Shown piece after piece: positions 1-7,663 of a stretch of 64,000 bases of DNA; within the stretch, counting starts at the first letter, position 1, and each line of letters begins with the position of its first letter. Position numbers and translations under genes: made by a program. The notes below the pieces were generated by a model. It saw only the letters and a list, made by a program, of their open reading frames with translations, searched no databases and was not told the DNA's origin. Location: NCBI RefSeq assembly GCF_029714205.1, contig NZ_CP121648.1, positions 7,293,501 to 7,357,500 of the forward strand. The letters are read 5' to 3'. This stretch comes from Methylobacterium sp. CB376 (lineage in GTDB: Bacteria; Pseudomonadota; Alphaproteobacteria; Rhizobiales; Beijerinckiaceae).

Positions 1-479
1 CGCTCGCCCTGCCGGAGGGCGGAGAGCGCGCCTTCCCGTACCGCGACCTCGTGGTGCTCACCGCCTTCGCCGTGGTGCTCGGCACGCTGGTGATCCAGGG
101 CCTCACCCTGCGCCCGCTCCTCGCCTGGCTGGCGCTGCGCGACGACGACCCGGTCGGGCGCGAGGTCGGGCTCGCCCGCGCGGAGGCCTACCGGGCGGCG
201 GTCGCGAGCCTGTCGCGCGAGCGCTCGCCGCACGCGGCGGCCCTGCGCCACGAATTCGCGGCGGTGCTCAACGAGGCCGAGCGCGACCGCGAGGGCCGCG
301 CGCCGGGCAGCCTGCCCTCCGACGCGCCCCGCCGCCGGGCGATCGAGGCCGCCCGCCAGACCATCCTCGACCTGCGCGACAGGGGCGCCATCGGCGACGA
401 CGCCTTCTTCCGCCTGGAGGAGGAGCTCGACTGGGCCGAGCTCAGCGCGACGCCGCGGGAGGAGATCGACCAGATCTAG
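1..479 (+). CDS. Sodium/proton antiporter (CPA1/NhaP type), C-terminal part only
   Basis: The reading frame is open from the window edge, so the start lies upstream. The first part is a hydrophobic helix ending in GLTLRPLL, typical of the last transmembrane segment of CPA1 Na+/H+ exchangers (YjcE/NhaP group). A charged cytoplasmic tail of about 110 residues follows, rich in Arg, Glu and Ala and predicted helical, as in the regulatory tails of this family. The protein would exchange Na+ (or K+) for protons across the inner membrane. Family assignment rests on the terminal membrane motif and the tail only, because the transport core is outside the window. Confidence 0.6.
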   Translation, partial: LALPEGGERAFPYRDLVVLTAFAVVLGTLVIQGLTLRPLLAWLALRDDDPVGREVGLARAEAYRAAVASLSRERSPHAAALRHEFAAVLNEAERDREGRAPGSLPSDAPRRRAIEAARQTILDLRDRGAIGDDAFFRLEEELDWAELSATPREEIDQI

Positions 480-632
480 CCCGAAGGCCCCGGGCGGGGC
501 GGGCCAGGGAGCCGCAAGGGGGTGGGCAAGGGCGCGAGCCTCGGGGTATGGCGGGCACGACGGCCCATCGCGGCGGTGCCCCCGCCGGGACGCCGCGCGA
601 GGAAGCCCCAGAGACCACCCCAGAGGACGCCC

Positions 633-1850
633 ATGAGTTCGACCCGGATGCCGTCGTCGCGGCCGCCTTCCCCGATGTCGCGGTTCTTCTCCTCGGCGCC
701 CGCGACCTGCATCGAGGACCTGCGCGTGCTCGCCGAGCGGCGGGTGCCGCGGATGTTCTACGACTATGCCGATTCCGGCTCCTACACCGAGGGCACCTAC
801 CGGGCGAACGAGGCCGATTTCGCCGCGATCAAGCTGCGCCAGCGCGTCGCCGTCGACATGACGAACCGCACCCTCGCCAGCACCATGGTCGGCCAGCCGG
901 TCAGCATGCCGGTGGCCCTCGCGCCGACCGGCCTCACCGGCATGCAGCACGCGGACGGCGAGATCCTGGCGGCCCGGGCCGCCGCCAAGGCCGGCGTGCC
1001 CTTCACGCTCTCGACCATGAGCATCTGCTCGATCGAGGACGTCGCCGAGAACACCGACCGGCCGTTCTGGTTCCAGCTCTACGTCATGCGCGACCGGGAC
1101 TTCATCAACCGGCTGATCGACCGCGCCAAGGCGGCCGGCTGCTCGGCCCTGGTGCTCACCCTCGACCTGCAGATCCTCGGCCAGCGCCACAAGGACATCA
1201 AGAACGGGCTGTCCACCCCGCCCCGGATGACCCTGCCGAACATCCTCAACCTCGCCACCAAGCCGCGCTGGTGCCTGGACATGCTGCGCACGCAGCGCCG
1301 CACCTTCCGCAACATCGTCGGTCACGCGAAGGGGGTGAGCGACCTCTCCTCGCTCTCCTCCTGGACCGCCGAGCAGTTCGACCCGACCCTCAACTGGGAC
1401 GACGTGAAGCGCATCCAGGACCGCTGGGGTGGCCCGCTCATCCTCAAGGGGATCCTCGATCCGGAGGATGCGGAGCTCGCGGCGCGCAGCGGCGCCCAGG
1501 CCCTCATCGTGTCGAACCACGGCGGGCGTCAGCTGGACGGGGCGCCCTCCTCGATCACGGCCCTGCCGGCGATCGCCGAGGCGGTCGGCAGCCGCATCGA
1601 GGTGCTGATGGACGGGGGGATCCGCTCGGGGCAGGACGTCATCAAGGCGCTGGCGCTCGGCGCCAAGGGCGTCTTCATCGGCCGCGCCTTCCTGTACGGG
1701 CTCGGGGCCGGCGGCGAGGCGGGCGTCACCCAGTGCCTCGACATCATCCGCAAGGAACTCGACACCACCATGGCGATGTGCGGCCTGCGCGACGTCAAGG
1801 CGGTGACCTCGGACATCCTGGCGACGCGCTTCGCGCCCGTCGCCGCGTGA
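633..1850 (+). CDS. lldD: FMN-dependent alpha-hydroxy acid dehydrogenase (L-lactate dehydrogenase type)
   Basis: About 405 residues, normal for the FMN-dependent 2-hydroxyacid dehydrogenase family (LldD, glycolate oxidase, mandelate dehydrogenase), which oxidises L-2-hydroxy acids to 2-oxo acids. Visible motifs are FYDYADSGS near the N-terminus, the FMN-binding PVALAPTG segment, and the catalytic SNHGGRQLDG with the active-site His near residue 296 followed by the substrate-binding Arg. The C-terminal phosphate-binding DGGIRSGQD and GAKGVFIGRAF motifs are also present. The start at 633 is preceded by AGAGGA at 622-627; an in-frame ATG at 675 is an alternative. LldD is the best guess, since substrate choice within the family cannot be read from motifs. 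Confidence 0.85.
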   Translation: MSSTRMPSSRPPSPMSRFFSSAPATCIEDLRVLAERRVPRMFYDYADSGSYTEGTYRANEADFAAIKLRQRVAVDMTNRTLASTMVGQPVSMPVALAPTGLTGMQHADGEILAARAAAKAGVPFTLSTMSICSIEDVAENTDRPFWFQLYVMRDRDFINRLIDRAKAAGCSALVLTLDLQILGQRHKDIKNGLSTPPRMTLPNILNLATKPRWCLDMLRTQRRTFRNIVGHAKGVSDLSSLSSWTAEQFDPTLNWDDVKRIQDRWGGPLILKGILDPEDAELAARSGAQALIVSNHGGRQLDGAPSSITALPAIAEAVGSRIEVLMDGGIRSGQDVIKALALGAKGVFIGRAFLYGLGAGGEAGVTQCLDIIRKELDTTMAMCGLRDVKAVTSDILATRFAPVAA

Positions 1851-1857
1851 CCGGATC

Positions 1858-1884
1858 GCCGCGGAGCGCTCGGGGCTCCGCGGC
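1858..1884. terminator. Bidirectional hairpin between lldD and the Met/His-rich gene
   Basis: GCCGCGGAGC (1858-1867) pairs perfectly with GCTCCGCGGC (1875-1884) around a 7-nt loop. It lies between two convergent genes, immediately after lldD and just before the stop of the reverse-strand gene. No U-tract follows, which is common in very G+C-rich genomes. Confidence 0.55.
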
Positions 1885-1891
1885 GCGCGGC

Positions 1892-2131
1892 TCACATCCG
1901 GTGCATGCGGTGCATGCGGTGATGCATCATCCGGTGGCGCATCATCCGGCGGTGGTGCATCTCGCGGTGCATCATCCGGTGGCGCATCATGCGGCGCTCC
2001 GTGCGGGTCATCTGCACGTAGGCGGTCGGGGCATGGCCCAGCGCCACCTCGGCGGACGCGGCCGAGGCCGAACCGGTGCCGAGGCCGCCCAGCACCAGGG
2101 CGGCGGCCAAGCCCAGAATCGTCTTCTTCAT
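1892..2131 (-). CDS. Secreted Met/His/Arg-rich small protein
   Basis: A 79-residue protein of unknown function. It starts MKKTILGLAAALVLGGLGTG, a clear signal peptide with probable cleavage after ASA near residue 25. The mature part ends in about 35 residues built almost only from Met, His and Arg (RMMHREMHHRRMMRHRMMHH and similar). The DNA of this tail is a degenerate tandem array around GCATCATCCGGTG. The His/Met composition suggests periplasmic copper or other soft-metal binding, but no known chaperone fold is visible. It is convergent with lldD. A ribosome binding site lies upstream of the ATG at 2131. The signal peptide plus biased tail make it a real gene rather than a shadow frame. Confidence 0.7.
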   Translation of the reverse strand: MKKTILGLAAALVLGGLGTGSASAASAEVALGHAPTAYVQMTRTERRMMRHRMMHREMHHRRMMRHRMMHHRMHRMHRM

Positions 2132-2425
2132 CGTCGTCGTCTCTCCTCGGGGTCCCCTCCGGAAGCGGGGAACGGCCTCATCGACGGATGAGCGGGTGGG
2201 AAAGTTTCATCCTGCGGCGGAGGTTCCTCGCAAAAAATCGTTTCGGCCGCGATTGCATCGGGCGCGCCGACGTGCCGGGCGCGGGATCCGCCGACCGGCG
2301 GGACCTCGCGCGGCGGAGTACCGAAAGTGCGGCCGCGCTTGCGACCTTCGCGGCGGCTCGCGCGTTGTGCGCTGGAACGGCCGCGGCGAGGCTTCGCGGC
2401 CGGCAGACGGGAGGAATGCCGCGTC

Positions 2426-2569
2426 ATGGCAGAAGGCATCCGGATCCAGGCCGACGCGGACGGCACCTTCACCCTCTACAGCGACGACCGGGTGATCCTG
2501 CGCGGCCTCACCCGCGCCAAGGCGTACCAGCTCGCGTCGCGGCTCGGCGGCCTCGCCGTCTGCTACTGA
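2426..2569 (+). CDS. Small hypothetical protein (47 aa)
   Basis: Not recognised. The ATG at 2426 is preceded by GGGAGGA at 2409-2415, a strong ribosome binding site, which decides this start over longer upstream frames. The product begins MAEGIRIQADADGTFTLYSD and ends in Cys-Tyr. It looks like a compact beta-hairpin followed by a helix (DDRVILRGLTRAKAYQLASRL). No signal peptide or membrane segment is seen. Small proteins of this kind are common and mostly uncharacterised in Methylobacterium. Confidence 0.6.
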   Translation: MAEGIRIQADADGTFTLYSDDRVILRGLTRAKAYQLASRLGGLAVCY

Positions 2570-2665
2570 AGGGACTGCCCCGCGCCGGGCGCAGCTCTCG
2601 GGCAGGATCCTGGTCCGAAACTTGAAACCGCCTCACCGGATCGGCCCGACCGGCAAGGTGGCAGA

Positions 2666-2782
2666 ATGCAGGCATTCCTCTTCGCGCTGGCGCTCGTCGC
2701 GCTCCTGGTCGCCCTCGGCGTCCTCGCCCGGCACGCCGACCACGCCGCTTCGGCCGCGCGCCGCGACCCTTCGGGCCGCTGA
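2666..2782 (+). CDS. Putative single-pass membrane miniprotein (38 aa)
   Basis: The frame begins MQAFLFALALVALLVALGVL, one uninterrupted hydrophobic helix, followed by a short basic tail (ARHADHAASAARRDPSGR). Size and layout resemble short bacterial membrane miniproteins, or a truncated HIG1-type helix, but no family can be assigned. The stop codon lies inside a 15-bp tandem duplication (2778-2807). A weak AAGGTGG precedes the start. The clean hydrophobic helix is the main support. Confidence 0.4.
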   Translation: MQAFLFALALVALLVALGVLARHADHAASAARRDPSGR

Positions 2783-2807
2783 GGCACGCGCGGCTGAGGC
2801 ACGCGCG
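2778..2807. repeat. 15-bp direct tandem repeat, 2 copies
   Basis: GCTGAGGCACGCGCG occurs twice without interruption and contains the stop codon of the 38-residue frame. Confidence 0.85.
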
Positions 2808-2877
2808 GCCGGGCTCCCGGCCCCGGGGGAGGTTCCCGCGCCGCCCCTGTCCGGAGAGGCGCGGGTGTCCGAGGACG

Positions 2878-3405
2878 CTACTTGTCGAGGTTCTGCGCCA
2901 TCTTCAGGTGCTCGGCGAGCGCCGGCTCGGTCTTGCCCGCCCAGGCCTTCAGCTCGTCGTTGTCGCCGCCCTTGGCGTAGCGCTGGAACAGGTCCACCGC
3001 GTCCTTGTGCGCCTTCACTTGGTCGCTGTGATACTGCTTGGTGAAGTCGGCCCCGTTGAGGCCCTTCAGCTTGTCGAGCATGCTCTGGTGCGAGGAGTCG
3101 AGCGCGGTCGGGATCTCGGCCTTCACCTTGCCGGACTGCACCATGGCCTTCATCTCGGTGCTGGTCTTCTGATGGTCCTCGATCATCTTGGTGGCGAACT
3201 TCTTGGTCGGCTCGTCGGCGCGCTCGGCGGCGAGCTGGCTCGACTGCATCTCGAACATGTCGCTGATCGCCGCCTCCTTGATGAAGTCGGCCGTCGAGGG
3301 TGCGGTCCCGATCAGCGAGTTGAGGCCGCTCTTCTCGCTCAGCGACTGGGCGAGGACGGGGCTGGCGAGCATCAGGCCCGCCAGGACGAGGATGGGGCGT
3401 CGCAT
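2878..3405 (-). CDS. DUF4142 family periplasmic protein
   Basis: 175 residues starting MRRPILVLAGLMLASPVLAQ, a signal peptide with cleavage after LAQ. The rest is all helical with the DUF4142 (ferritin-like four-helix) signature: TADFIKEAAISDMFEMQSSQLAAERA, then KKFATKMIEDHQKTSTEM, and HSDQVKAHKDAVDLFQRYA near the end. DUF4142 proteins are exported and often stress-induced; no enzymatic role is established. The start is supported by GGGAGA just upstream on the reverse strand. A GGAAC-16 nt-AGTT element about 90 bp upstream (3494-3518) resembles an EcfG promoter, which would place it in the general stress response. Confidence 0.85.
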   Translation of the reverse strand: MRRPILVLAGLMLASPVLAQSLSEKSGLNSLIGTAPSTADFIKEAAISDMFEMQSSQLAAERADEPTKKFATKMIEDHQKTSTEMKAMVQSGKVKAEIPTALDSSHQSMLDKLKGLNGADFTKQYHSDQVKAHKDAVDLFQRYAKGGDNDELKAWAGKTEPALAEHLKMAQNLDK

Positions 3406-3493
3406 CGTGATCTCCCTTGAGGTGGGGCAGCCGCGCGGCCGCGGCCGGCTCAGCCGGTCGCGCGGCCGGGCGGCGTCGCGCGTGTGCCGGAGG

Positions 3494-3518
3494 AACTGGC
3501 CGTGACCGCCGGGGTTCC
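3494..3518 (-). promoter_or_regulatory. Candidate EcfG-type promoter for the DUF4142 gene
   Basis: On the reverse strand GGAAC (3518-3514) is followed after 16 nt by AGTT (3497-3494). The EcfG consensus is GGAAC, 16-18 nt, CGTT, so there is one mismatch. It sits 89 bp upstream of the start at 3405. Confidence 0.4.
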
Positions 3519-3520
3519 GC

Positions 3521-3580
3521 GGCCGGGACTTGCGCGGCCGGGACTTGCGCGGCCGGGACTTGCGCCGCCGGGACTTGCGC
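3521..3580. repeat. 15-bp tandem repeat, 4 copies
   Basis: GGCCGGGACTTGCGC is repeated at 3521, 3536 and 3551. A fourth copy at 3566 has one change (CGCC for GGCC). It lies upstream of the secreted protein starting at 3634. Confidence 0.9.
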
Positions 3581-3633
3581 GGCGGCGCCGGGCGCGGGAG
3601 ATGTCGGGGTCGCCATCCGGGTGTCTCGCCCCC

Positions 3634-4074
3634 ATGATCCTGTCCCGCGCCGCCCTCCTGCTCCTCCTGTCCCTCGCCGCGGCCCGGGCCGACGAGTGCG
3701 ACGCCCTCGCGTCCCGGATCGCCGCGGCCACCGGCACCCGCATCGCCCACCGCGAGGGGCCGGGCGTGGACTTCCGAGGGCCGGGCGGGCTGTCGCTCGA
3801 CGTGACCTGCCGGGCCGATCCGATCGTGGCCGCCCGCTCCAGCGAGCGCAGCCCCTCGGCCGCCTATTTCGAGGCCATCGCCCGCGCGGCCGCCCTCGCC
3901 ATCGGCGAGAGCCCCGAGCGGCTGAGCGCCGCCTTCCGCAGCGCCTACGGCGAGGCCCAGGGCCGGCCGAATGGTGGCGTGGTGCGCGAGAACGGATGGC
4001 AGGCGAGCTGCTACGTCGATCCGCGCGGCAGCGTGCGCACCTTGTGCTCGGCCGGGCGCATCCCGCGCGAGTGA
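3634..4074 (+). CDS. Secreted hypothetical protein with conserved-looking cysteines
   Basis: Not assigned to a family. The chosen start gives MILSRAALLLLLSLAAARAD, a signal peptide ending before DECDAL, and a protein of 146 residues. Longer in-frame starts would place the 15-bp repeat array in the coding sequence and bury the signal peptide, so they were rejected. The mature protein has three Cys (ECDAL, LDVTCRAD, SCYVD) plus a fourth near the end (RTLCSAG), so two disulfides are possible. It is probably periplasmic. The neighbouring genes give no functional hint. Confidence 0.6.
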   Translation: MILSRAALLLLLSLAAARADECDALASRIAAATGTRIAHREGPGVDFRGPGGLSLDVTCRADPIVAARSSERSPSAAYFEAIARAAALAIGESPERLSAAFRSAYGEAQGRPNGGVVRENGWQASCYVDPRGSVRTLCSAGRIPRE

Positions 4075-4189
4075 CCGAGTGATCCGGCGAGTGACTCGGG
4101 TCGGAAGGCTCGGATCGCACCGCCGGCCCGGCCCTTTCCGGATCGCGGCGGCACTCTACCTCAGGTCGCCCATTGAGGAGATCACAGCC

Positions 4190-4369
4190 ATGGCGACCAA
4201 GGCCCGTCGGCGTCCATCCTGGAAGAAGCCCAGGAATCGCAAGCCCGAGAACCGCAAGCCCGAGGCGGAGACGCGGAGCGTCGCGCGGGCGATCGCCGAC
4301 ACGGCCGCGCAGGTGGCCGGCAGCGTGCGGGAGGCGGTCGGGGGCGTGGTGGGCCGGGTGACGGGCTGA
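4190..4369 (+). CDS. Small basic hypothetical protein (59 aa)
   Basis: The ATG at 4190 follows GAGGAG (4175-4180). The first half is strongly basic (MATKARRRPSWKKPRNRKP). The second half is an amphipathic Ala/Val-rich helix (RAIADTAAQVAGSVREAVGG). The layout suggests a nucleic-acid- or membrane-surface-binding peptide, but nothing specific can be claimed. It ends 4 bp before the stop of the convergent SDR gene. Confidence 0.5.
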   Translation: MATKARRRPSWKKPRNRKPENRKPEAETRSVARAIADTAAQVAGSVREAVGGVVGRVTG

Positions 4370-4373
4370 CCGG

Positions 4374-5435
4374 TCAGAGCCGGTACGTCACCCCGGTCAG
4401 CGCCTCGGAGTCGCGCCAGAGCCGCGCCGCCGCCTGCGCGTCGCGGGCCTGCGCGGCGACCTGCGCCGGGGCCGGATGGCCCCGCGCCTCCCAGATCCCG
4501 TCCGGGCCGTAGTAGCGGCCGCTCTCCGCCTCCGGCGCCGTCGCCGCGTAGAGGAGCGGCCAGGCGCCCTGGGCCGCGCTCTGGCCGATCACCGCGAAGA
4601 TCGCCCGGCCGGCGAATTGCTGGATCGCGCCAGCCCGGTCGCCGCGCCGGAAGATGTCGGTGCGCGCGATGCCGGGATGGACCGGGATCGCCCGCATCGG
4701 CGAGCCGGCCGCGCGCAGACGCCGGTCGAGTTCCAGCCCGAACATCAGCATGGCGAGCTTGGACTGCCGGTAGGCGTCCTGCGGGCCGTAGCCCTGCCGG
4801 CGCTGGAGGTCCTCGAAGTGGATCCTCGCCTGCCGGTGGGCGAGGCTCGCGACCGGCACGATCCGCGCGGCCGGGGCCTCCCGCAGCCAGGGCAGGAGCA
4901 GCCCGGTGAGCGCGAAATGCCCGAGATAGTTGGTGCCGAGCTGCCGCTCGAACCCGTCCGGGGTCTCCTCCCGGGTGGGCACGGCGGCGATGCCGGCGTT
5001 GAGGATGAGGCCGTCGATCCCCAGGCCCCGCGCCTGCCAGCGCTCCGCGAAGGCGCGCACGGAGGCGAGCGCGGCGGTGTCGAGGGGCTCGACGGCGAGG
5101 TCGGCGCTCGGGGCGGCGGCGCGGATCGACGCGACGGCGCGCTGCGCCTTGGCCTCGTCGCGGGCCGCCAGCACGACCCGCGCCCCGGCCCGCGCCAGGG
5201 CGAGCGCCGCCTCGTAGCCGATCCCGCTCGTCGCCCCGGTGACGACGACGAGTCGGCCGGTCTGGGGCGGGATGGCGGCGGGGGTCCAGGCATTGGCGGG
5301 CAAGGACGGCTCGGGCATGGAACTCTGAGGCATGGAACTCTGAGGCATGGCCGACCAATCCGCCGGCGCCGCGGACGTTCCGTCCGCGGGCGGCGCGCCC
5401 CGCCCGCCCCGCGCCGCGTTGTCCGCGTTGATCAC
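4374..5435 (-). CDS. Short-chain dehydrogenase/reductase (retinol dehydrogenase/WWOX-like)
   Basis: Classical SDR of NAD(P)H-dependent oxidoreductases. The cofactor motif TGATSGIG is near residue 67, followed by the DTAALASVR segment, LNAGIA (the NAG motif) and the catalytic YRQSK pair. The VHPGIARTDIF sequence and the overall length match the retinol-dehydrogenase/WW-domain-oxidoreductase branch; the natural substrate is unknown. The frame opens at GTG 5435. ATG codons at 5348, 5333 and 5318 are possible starts and are spaced 15 bp apart, because the N-terminal stretch MPQSSMPQSSMPEPS is encoded by a 15-bp tandem duplication. The start is therefore uncertain. Confidence 0.8.
   Translation of the reverse strand: MINADNAARGGRGAPPADGTSAAPADWSAMPQSSMPQSSMPEPSLPANAWTPAAIPPQTGRLVVVTGATSGIGYEAALALARAGARVVLAARDEAKAQRAVASIRAAAPSADLAVEPLDTAALASVRAFAERWQARGLGIDGLILNAGIAAVPTREETPDGFERQLGTNYLGHFALTGLLLPWLREAPAARIVPVASLAHRQARIHFEDLQRRQGYGPQDAYRQSKLAMLMFGLELDRRLRAAGSPMRAIPVHPGIARTDIFRRGDRAGAIQQFAGRAIFAVIGQSAAQGAWPLLYAATAPEAESGRYYGPDGIWEARGHPAPAQVAAQARDAQAAARLWRDSEALTGVTYRL
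5316..5345. repeat. 15-bp tandem duplication in the SDR N-terminus
   Basis: CATGGAACTCTGAGG occurs twice (5316-5330 and 5331-5345) and begins a third time with CATGG. Each copy supplies an in-frame ATG on the reverse strand, encoding a repeated MPQSS. Confidence 0.9.
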
Positions 5436-5474
5436 CCAACTCTCAGTGGATCACCCCACGCTCAGGAGACGGCC

Positions 5475-5678
5475 GTGACGGACGTGCCCGACGACCACCT
5501 CGACCACTACACCCTCGGCTACTTCGCGCCGACCAAGGGCCTGAGGCGGGAGGATTGCCCCTACGCCGCCGGGACCCCGGCGAATGCCCTCTGGCTCGCG
5601 GGCTACGACGCCGCGCGGGCGGGAGAGGCCCCGCCGGAGCGCCCGGCGCCTCCGCCGGGCGAGGCCGGCGGGCGCTGA
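5475..5678 (+). CDS. Ribosome modulation factor (RMF/CrpP)-like small protein
   Basis: 67 residues from a GTG start at 5475, preceded by AGGAGA (5464-5469). The segment YTLGYFAPTKGLRREDCPY, ending in LWLAGYDAAR, follows the RMF pattern: a Gly-Tyr pair, a basic loop, the CPY motif, then a Trp/Leu-rich helix ending in a small acidic turn. RMF of gammaproteobacteria dimerises 70S ribosomes in stationary phase; short RMF-domain relatives occur in alphaproteobacteria. The last 20 residues are a Pro/Glu tail. It starts 39 bp from the SDR gene and is divergent from it. The assignment rests on motif resemblance only. Confidence 0.5.
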   Translation: MTDVPDDHLDHYTLGYFAPTKGLRREDCPYAAGTPANALWLAGYDAARAGEAPPERPAPPPGEAGGR

Positions 5679-5685
5679 CGGGGGC

Positions 5686-5916
5686 TCAGCCGCGCCGGGA
5701 CTTCCTCGCCATCGCGCTCCGGCAGGCCGGGCTGAGGCTGCGGCGGTTCTGGCGCAGGCAGGCCGCCACGCGCTGGGGATCGCTCCCGGCCGAGCTGCAC
5801 AAGCGCTGCGCATCGGGCGAGCAGGCCTGCCGCGCCGCGTCCGACTGGGCGAAGCTCTCGCTCGACGCGACGCAGGTCATCAGGGTGAAACAGGCGAAAA
5901 TGGCCACTCGTCCCAC
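5686..5916 (-). CDS. Secreted cysteine-rich repeat small protein
   Basis: The GTG at 5916 is preceded on the reverse strand by AGGGAGG with a 6-nt spacer. This decides the start over an ATG 84 bp upstream. The product (76 aa) begins with a signal peptide (VAIFACFTLMTCVASSESFA). The short mature domain has Cys spaced as CSPDAQRLC, then ACLRQ and PACRS, which matches the cysteine-rich repeat of the Golgi-apparatus-protein-1 type found in many proteobacterial periplasmic miniproteins. Function is unknown. It is convergent with the RMF-like gene. Confidence 0.55.
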   Translation of the reverse strand: MGRVAIFACFTLMTCVASSESFAQSDAARQACSPDAQRLCSSAGSDPQRVAACLRQNRRSLSPACRSAMARKSRRG

Positions 5917-6159
5917 GGAAAGCCTCCCTGTCTTTCGCCGAATCTGCGGCGTGATCAAGATACGCGGTGTCGTCACTGAATCCAGCGCCGAATTCGCCAA
6001 GTCACGCGGGACTCCCGGCCGGCCCGGCGGGGCCGCCGCGCGCGGCCTGGCGCTCCGCTCCGGGGCGTGCTCGGGTCCAGGCCGCCCGCCGCGCGGGTTC
6101 GGGCGCGGGTTCGGGAACGCGGGCGGCGTCCGCGCTTTGCGTCACGACGGGAGGCCGGC

Positions 6160-6531
6160 ATGGAAGCGAAGCTCGTCAGCCTGATCAGGGCGGCCGCCGG
6201 GGCGGCGCGGGACCGGGCGCGGATGCATCCGGGCGCCCTCACGCCGGACCAGCTGCCCTGGGCGGTGATCAAGGCCTGGGACGACGACGTGCGCGGCCAC
6301 GTGGAGCGGGATCCGCGGATCGAGGATGCCCGCGACCACGTGCTGATCACCGCGGTCGACTTCGCCGAGACGCCGCCCGAGACCGAGCCGGAGCGGGTCG
6401 GCCCGGCCCGCGACCGGCTCCTCGCCGCGATCGACCGGCTCGAGCGGACGGTGCTGCGCCTCGGGATCGTCAATCGCCGCGCCGCCGCCCTCGGCTACGG
6501 CGAGGCCGGGCAGCGCCTCGACGAAGGGTGA
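6160..6531 (+). CDS. Hypothetical cytosolic protein (123 aa)
   Basis: Not recognised. The ATG at 6160 follows GGGAGG. The product is helical and charged (MEAKLVSLIRAAAGAARDRA, then DQLPWAVIKAWDDDV and DRLLAAIDRLERTVLRLG) with no signal or membrane segment. It sits 72 bp upstream of the DUF808 gene on the same strand. Confidence 0.55.
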   Translation: MEAKLVSLIRAAAGAARDRARMHPGALTPDQLPWAVIKAWDDDVRGHVERDPRIEDARDHVLITAVDFAETPPETEPERVGPARDRLLAAIDRLERTVLRLGIVNRRAAALGYGEAGQRLDEG

Positions 6532-6603
6532 AGGGCGCCGCGTGGCGCCGCTTCGGGCTCCGCGCGTTATGCTCCCGGTTCTCTCCACCACGCGGGACAC
6601 CCG

Positions 6604-7629
6604 ATGGCGACCGGCCTGATCGCGCTCCTCGACGACATCGCCGGCCTGGCGAAGCTCGCGGCCGCCTCCCTCGACGACGCGGCCTCGCAGGCCACGCGGG
6701 CCGGCGCCAAGGCGGTGGGGGTCGTCATCGACGACACGGCCGTCACGCCCCGCTACGTCACTGGCTTCTCGGCCTCGCGCGAATTGCCGATCATCGGCAA
6801 GATCGCGCTCGGCTCGCTTCGCAACAAGCTGCTCTTCCTGCTTCCCGGCGCGCTGGCGCTGAGCTTCCTGGCGCCCTTCCTGCTCACCCCGCTGCTGATG
6901 CTGGGCGGCGCCTACCTGTGCTTCGAGGGGGCCGAGAAGGTGGTGGAAGCTCTGTGGCCCCACGGCGGGGGCGAGGAGGCCGAGCCGGCGACCCCGCGGG
7001 ACGCCGGGGCGGTGGAGGACCAGAAGGTCGCGAGCGCCATCAAGACCGACTTCATCCTCTCGGCCGAGATCATGGCGCTCACCCTCGCGGGCGTGGCGGA
7101 GGCCGGGCTCGCCACCCAGGTCTTCGTGCTGGCGGCGGTGGGCATCGGCATCACCGGACTCGTCTACGGGGTGGTGGCGCTGATCGTGAAGGCGGACGAT
7201 GTCGGGCTGGCCCTCGCCCGCGAGGAGCGCCCGGCCTCGACCCTGTTCGGCCTGCGCGCGCCTTCGGGGCCCGCCCCGACCCCGGGCGACCGGCGGCTTC
7301 GCCCGCTCACCCGGGCGGTCGGGCGCGGGCTGGTCCGCCTGATGCCGGCGCTGCTGCGCGGGCTCGGGATCGTCGGCACGGCGGCCATGATCTGGGTCGG
7401 CGGCGGCATCCTGGTGCACGGTCTGGAGGGGTTCGGCCTCGCCGCGCTCGGCCACGGCATCGCGCATGCCGCCGAGGCGGTCGGCGATCGGGTGCCCTTC
7501 GGCGAGGCCGTGGCCGAGTGGGTGGTGACGGCCGCGCTCTCGGGCGTGGTCGGCCTCGTCGTCGGCGCGCTGCTGATCCCGGTCGCCCGCCACCTCGTCA
7601 CGCCGGCCCTCGCCAGCCTGCGGGCCTGA
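6604..7629 (+). CDS. yedI: DUF808 family inner membrane protein (YedI-like)
   Basis: 341 residues. The N-terminus (MATGLIALLDDIAGLAKLAAASLDDA) and the YVTGFSASRELPIIGKIALGSLRNK segment are diagnostic of DUF808. Several hydrophobic helices follow: two around residues 80-110, then 150-200, and three in the last third. The function of the family is unknown. A 10-bp hairpin (7633-7663) follows the stop. Confidence 0.85.
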   Translation: MATGLIALLDDIAGLAKLAAASLDDAASQATRAGAKAVGVVIDDTAVTPRYVTGFSASRELPIIGKIALGSLRNKLLFLLPGALALSFLAPFLLTPLLMLGGAYLCFEGAEKVVEALWPHGGGEEAEPATPRDAGAVEDQKVASAIKTDFILSAEIMALTLAGVAEAGLATQVFVLAAVGIGITGLVYGVVALIVKADDVGLALAREERPASTLFGLRAPSGPAPTPGDRRLRPLTRAVGRGLVRLMPALLRGLGIVGTAAMIWVGGGILVHGLEGFGLAALGHGIAHAAEAVGDRVPFGEAVAEWVVTAALSGVVGLVVGALLIPVARHLVTPALASLRA

Positions 7630-7632
7630 CGG

Positions 7633-7663
7633 GCCGCGCCGGGCCGCCCTACGCCGGCGCGGC
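7633..7663. terminator. Hairpin between convergent yedI-like and ybdK-like genes
   Basis: GCCGCGCCGG (7633-7642) pairs with CCGGCGCGGC (7654-7663) around an 11-nt loop. It overlaps the 3' end of the reverse-strand gene and could serve both genes. Confidence 0.5.

Noticed and set aside
3522..3600. The four-copy 15-bp repeat considered as a CRISPR-like or VNTR regulatory array
   Set aside because: Units are directly adjacent with no spacers and are too short for CRISPR. It is a simple tandem repeat.
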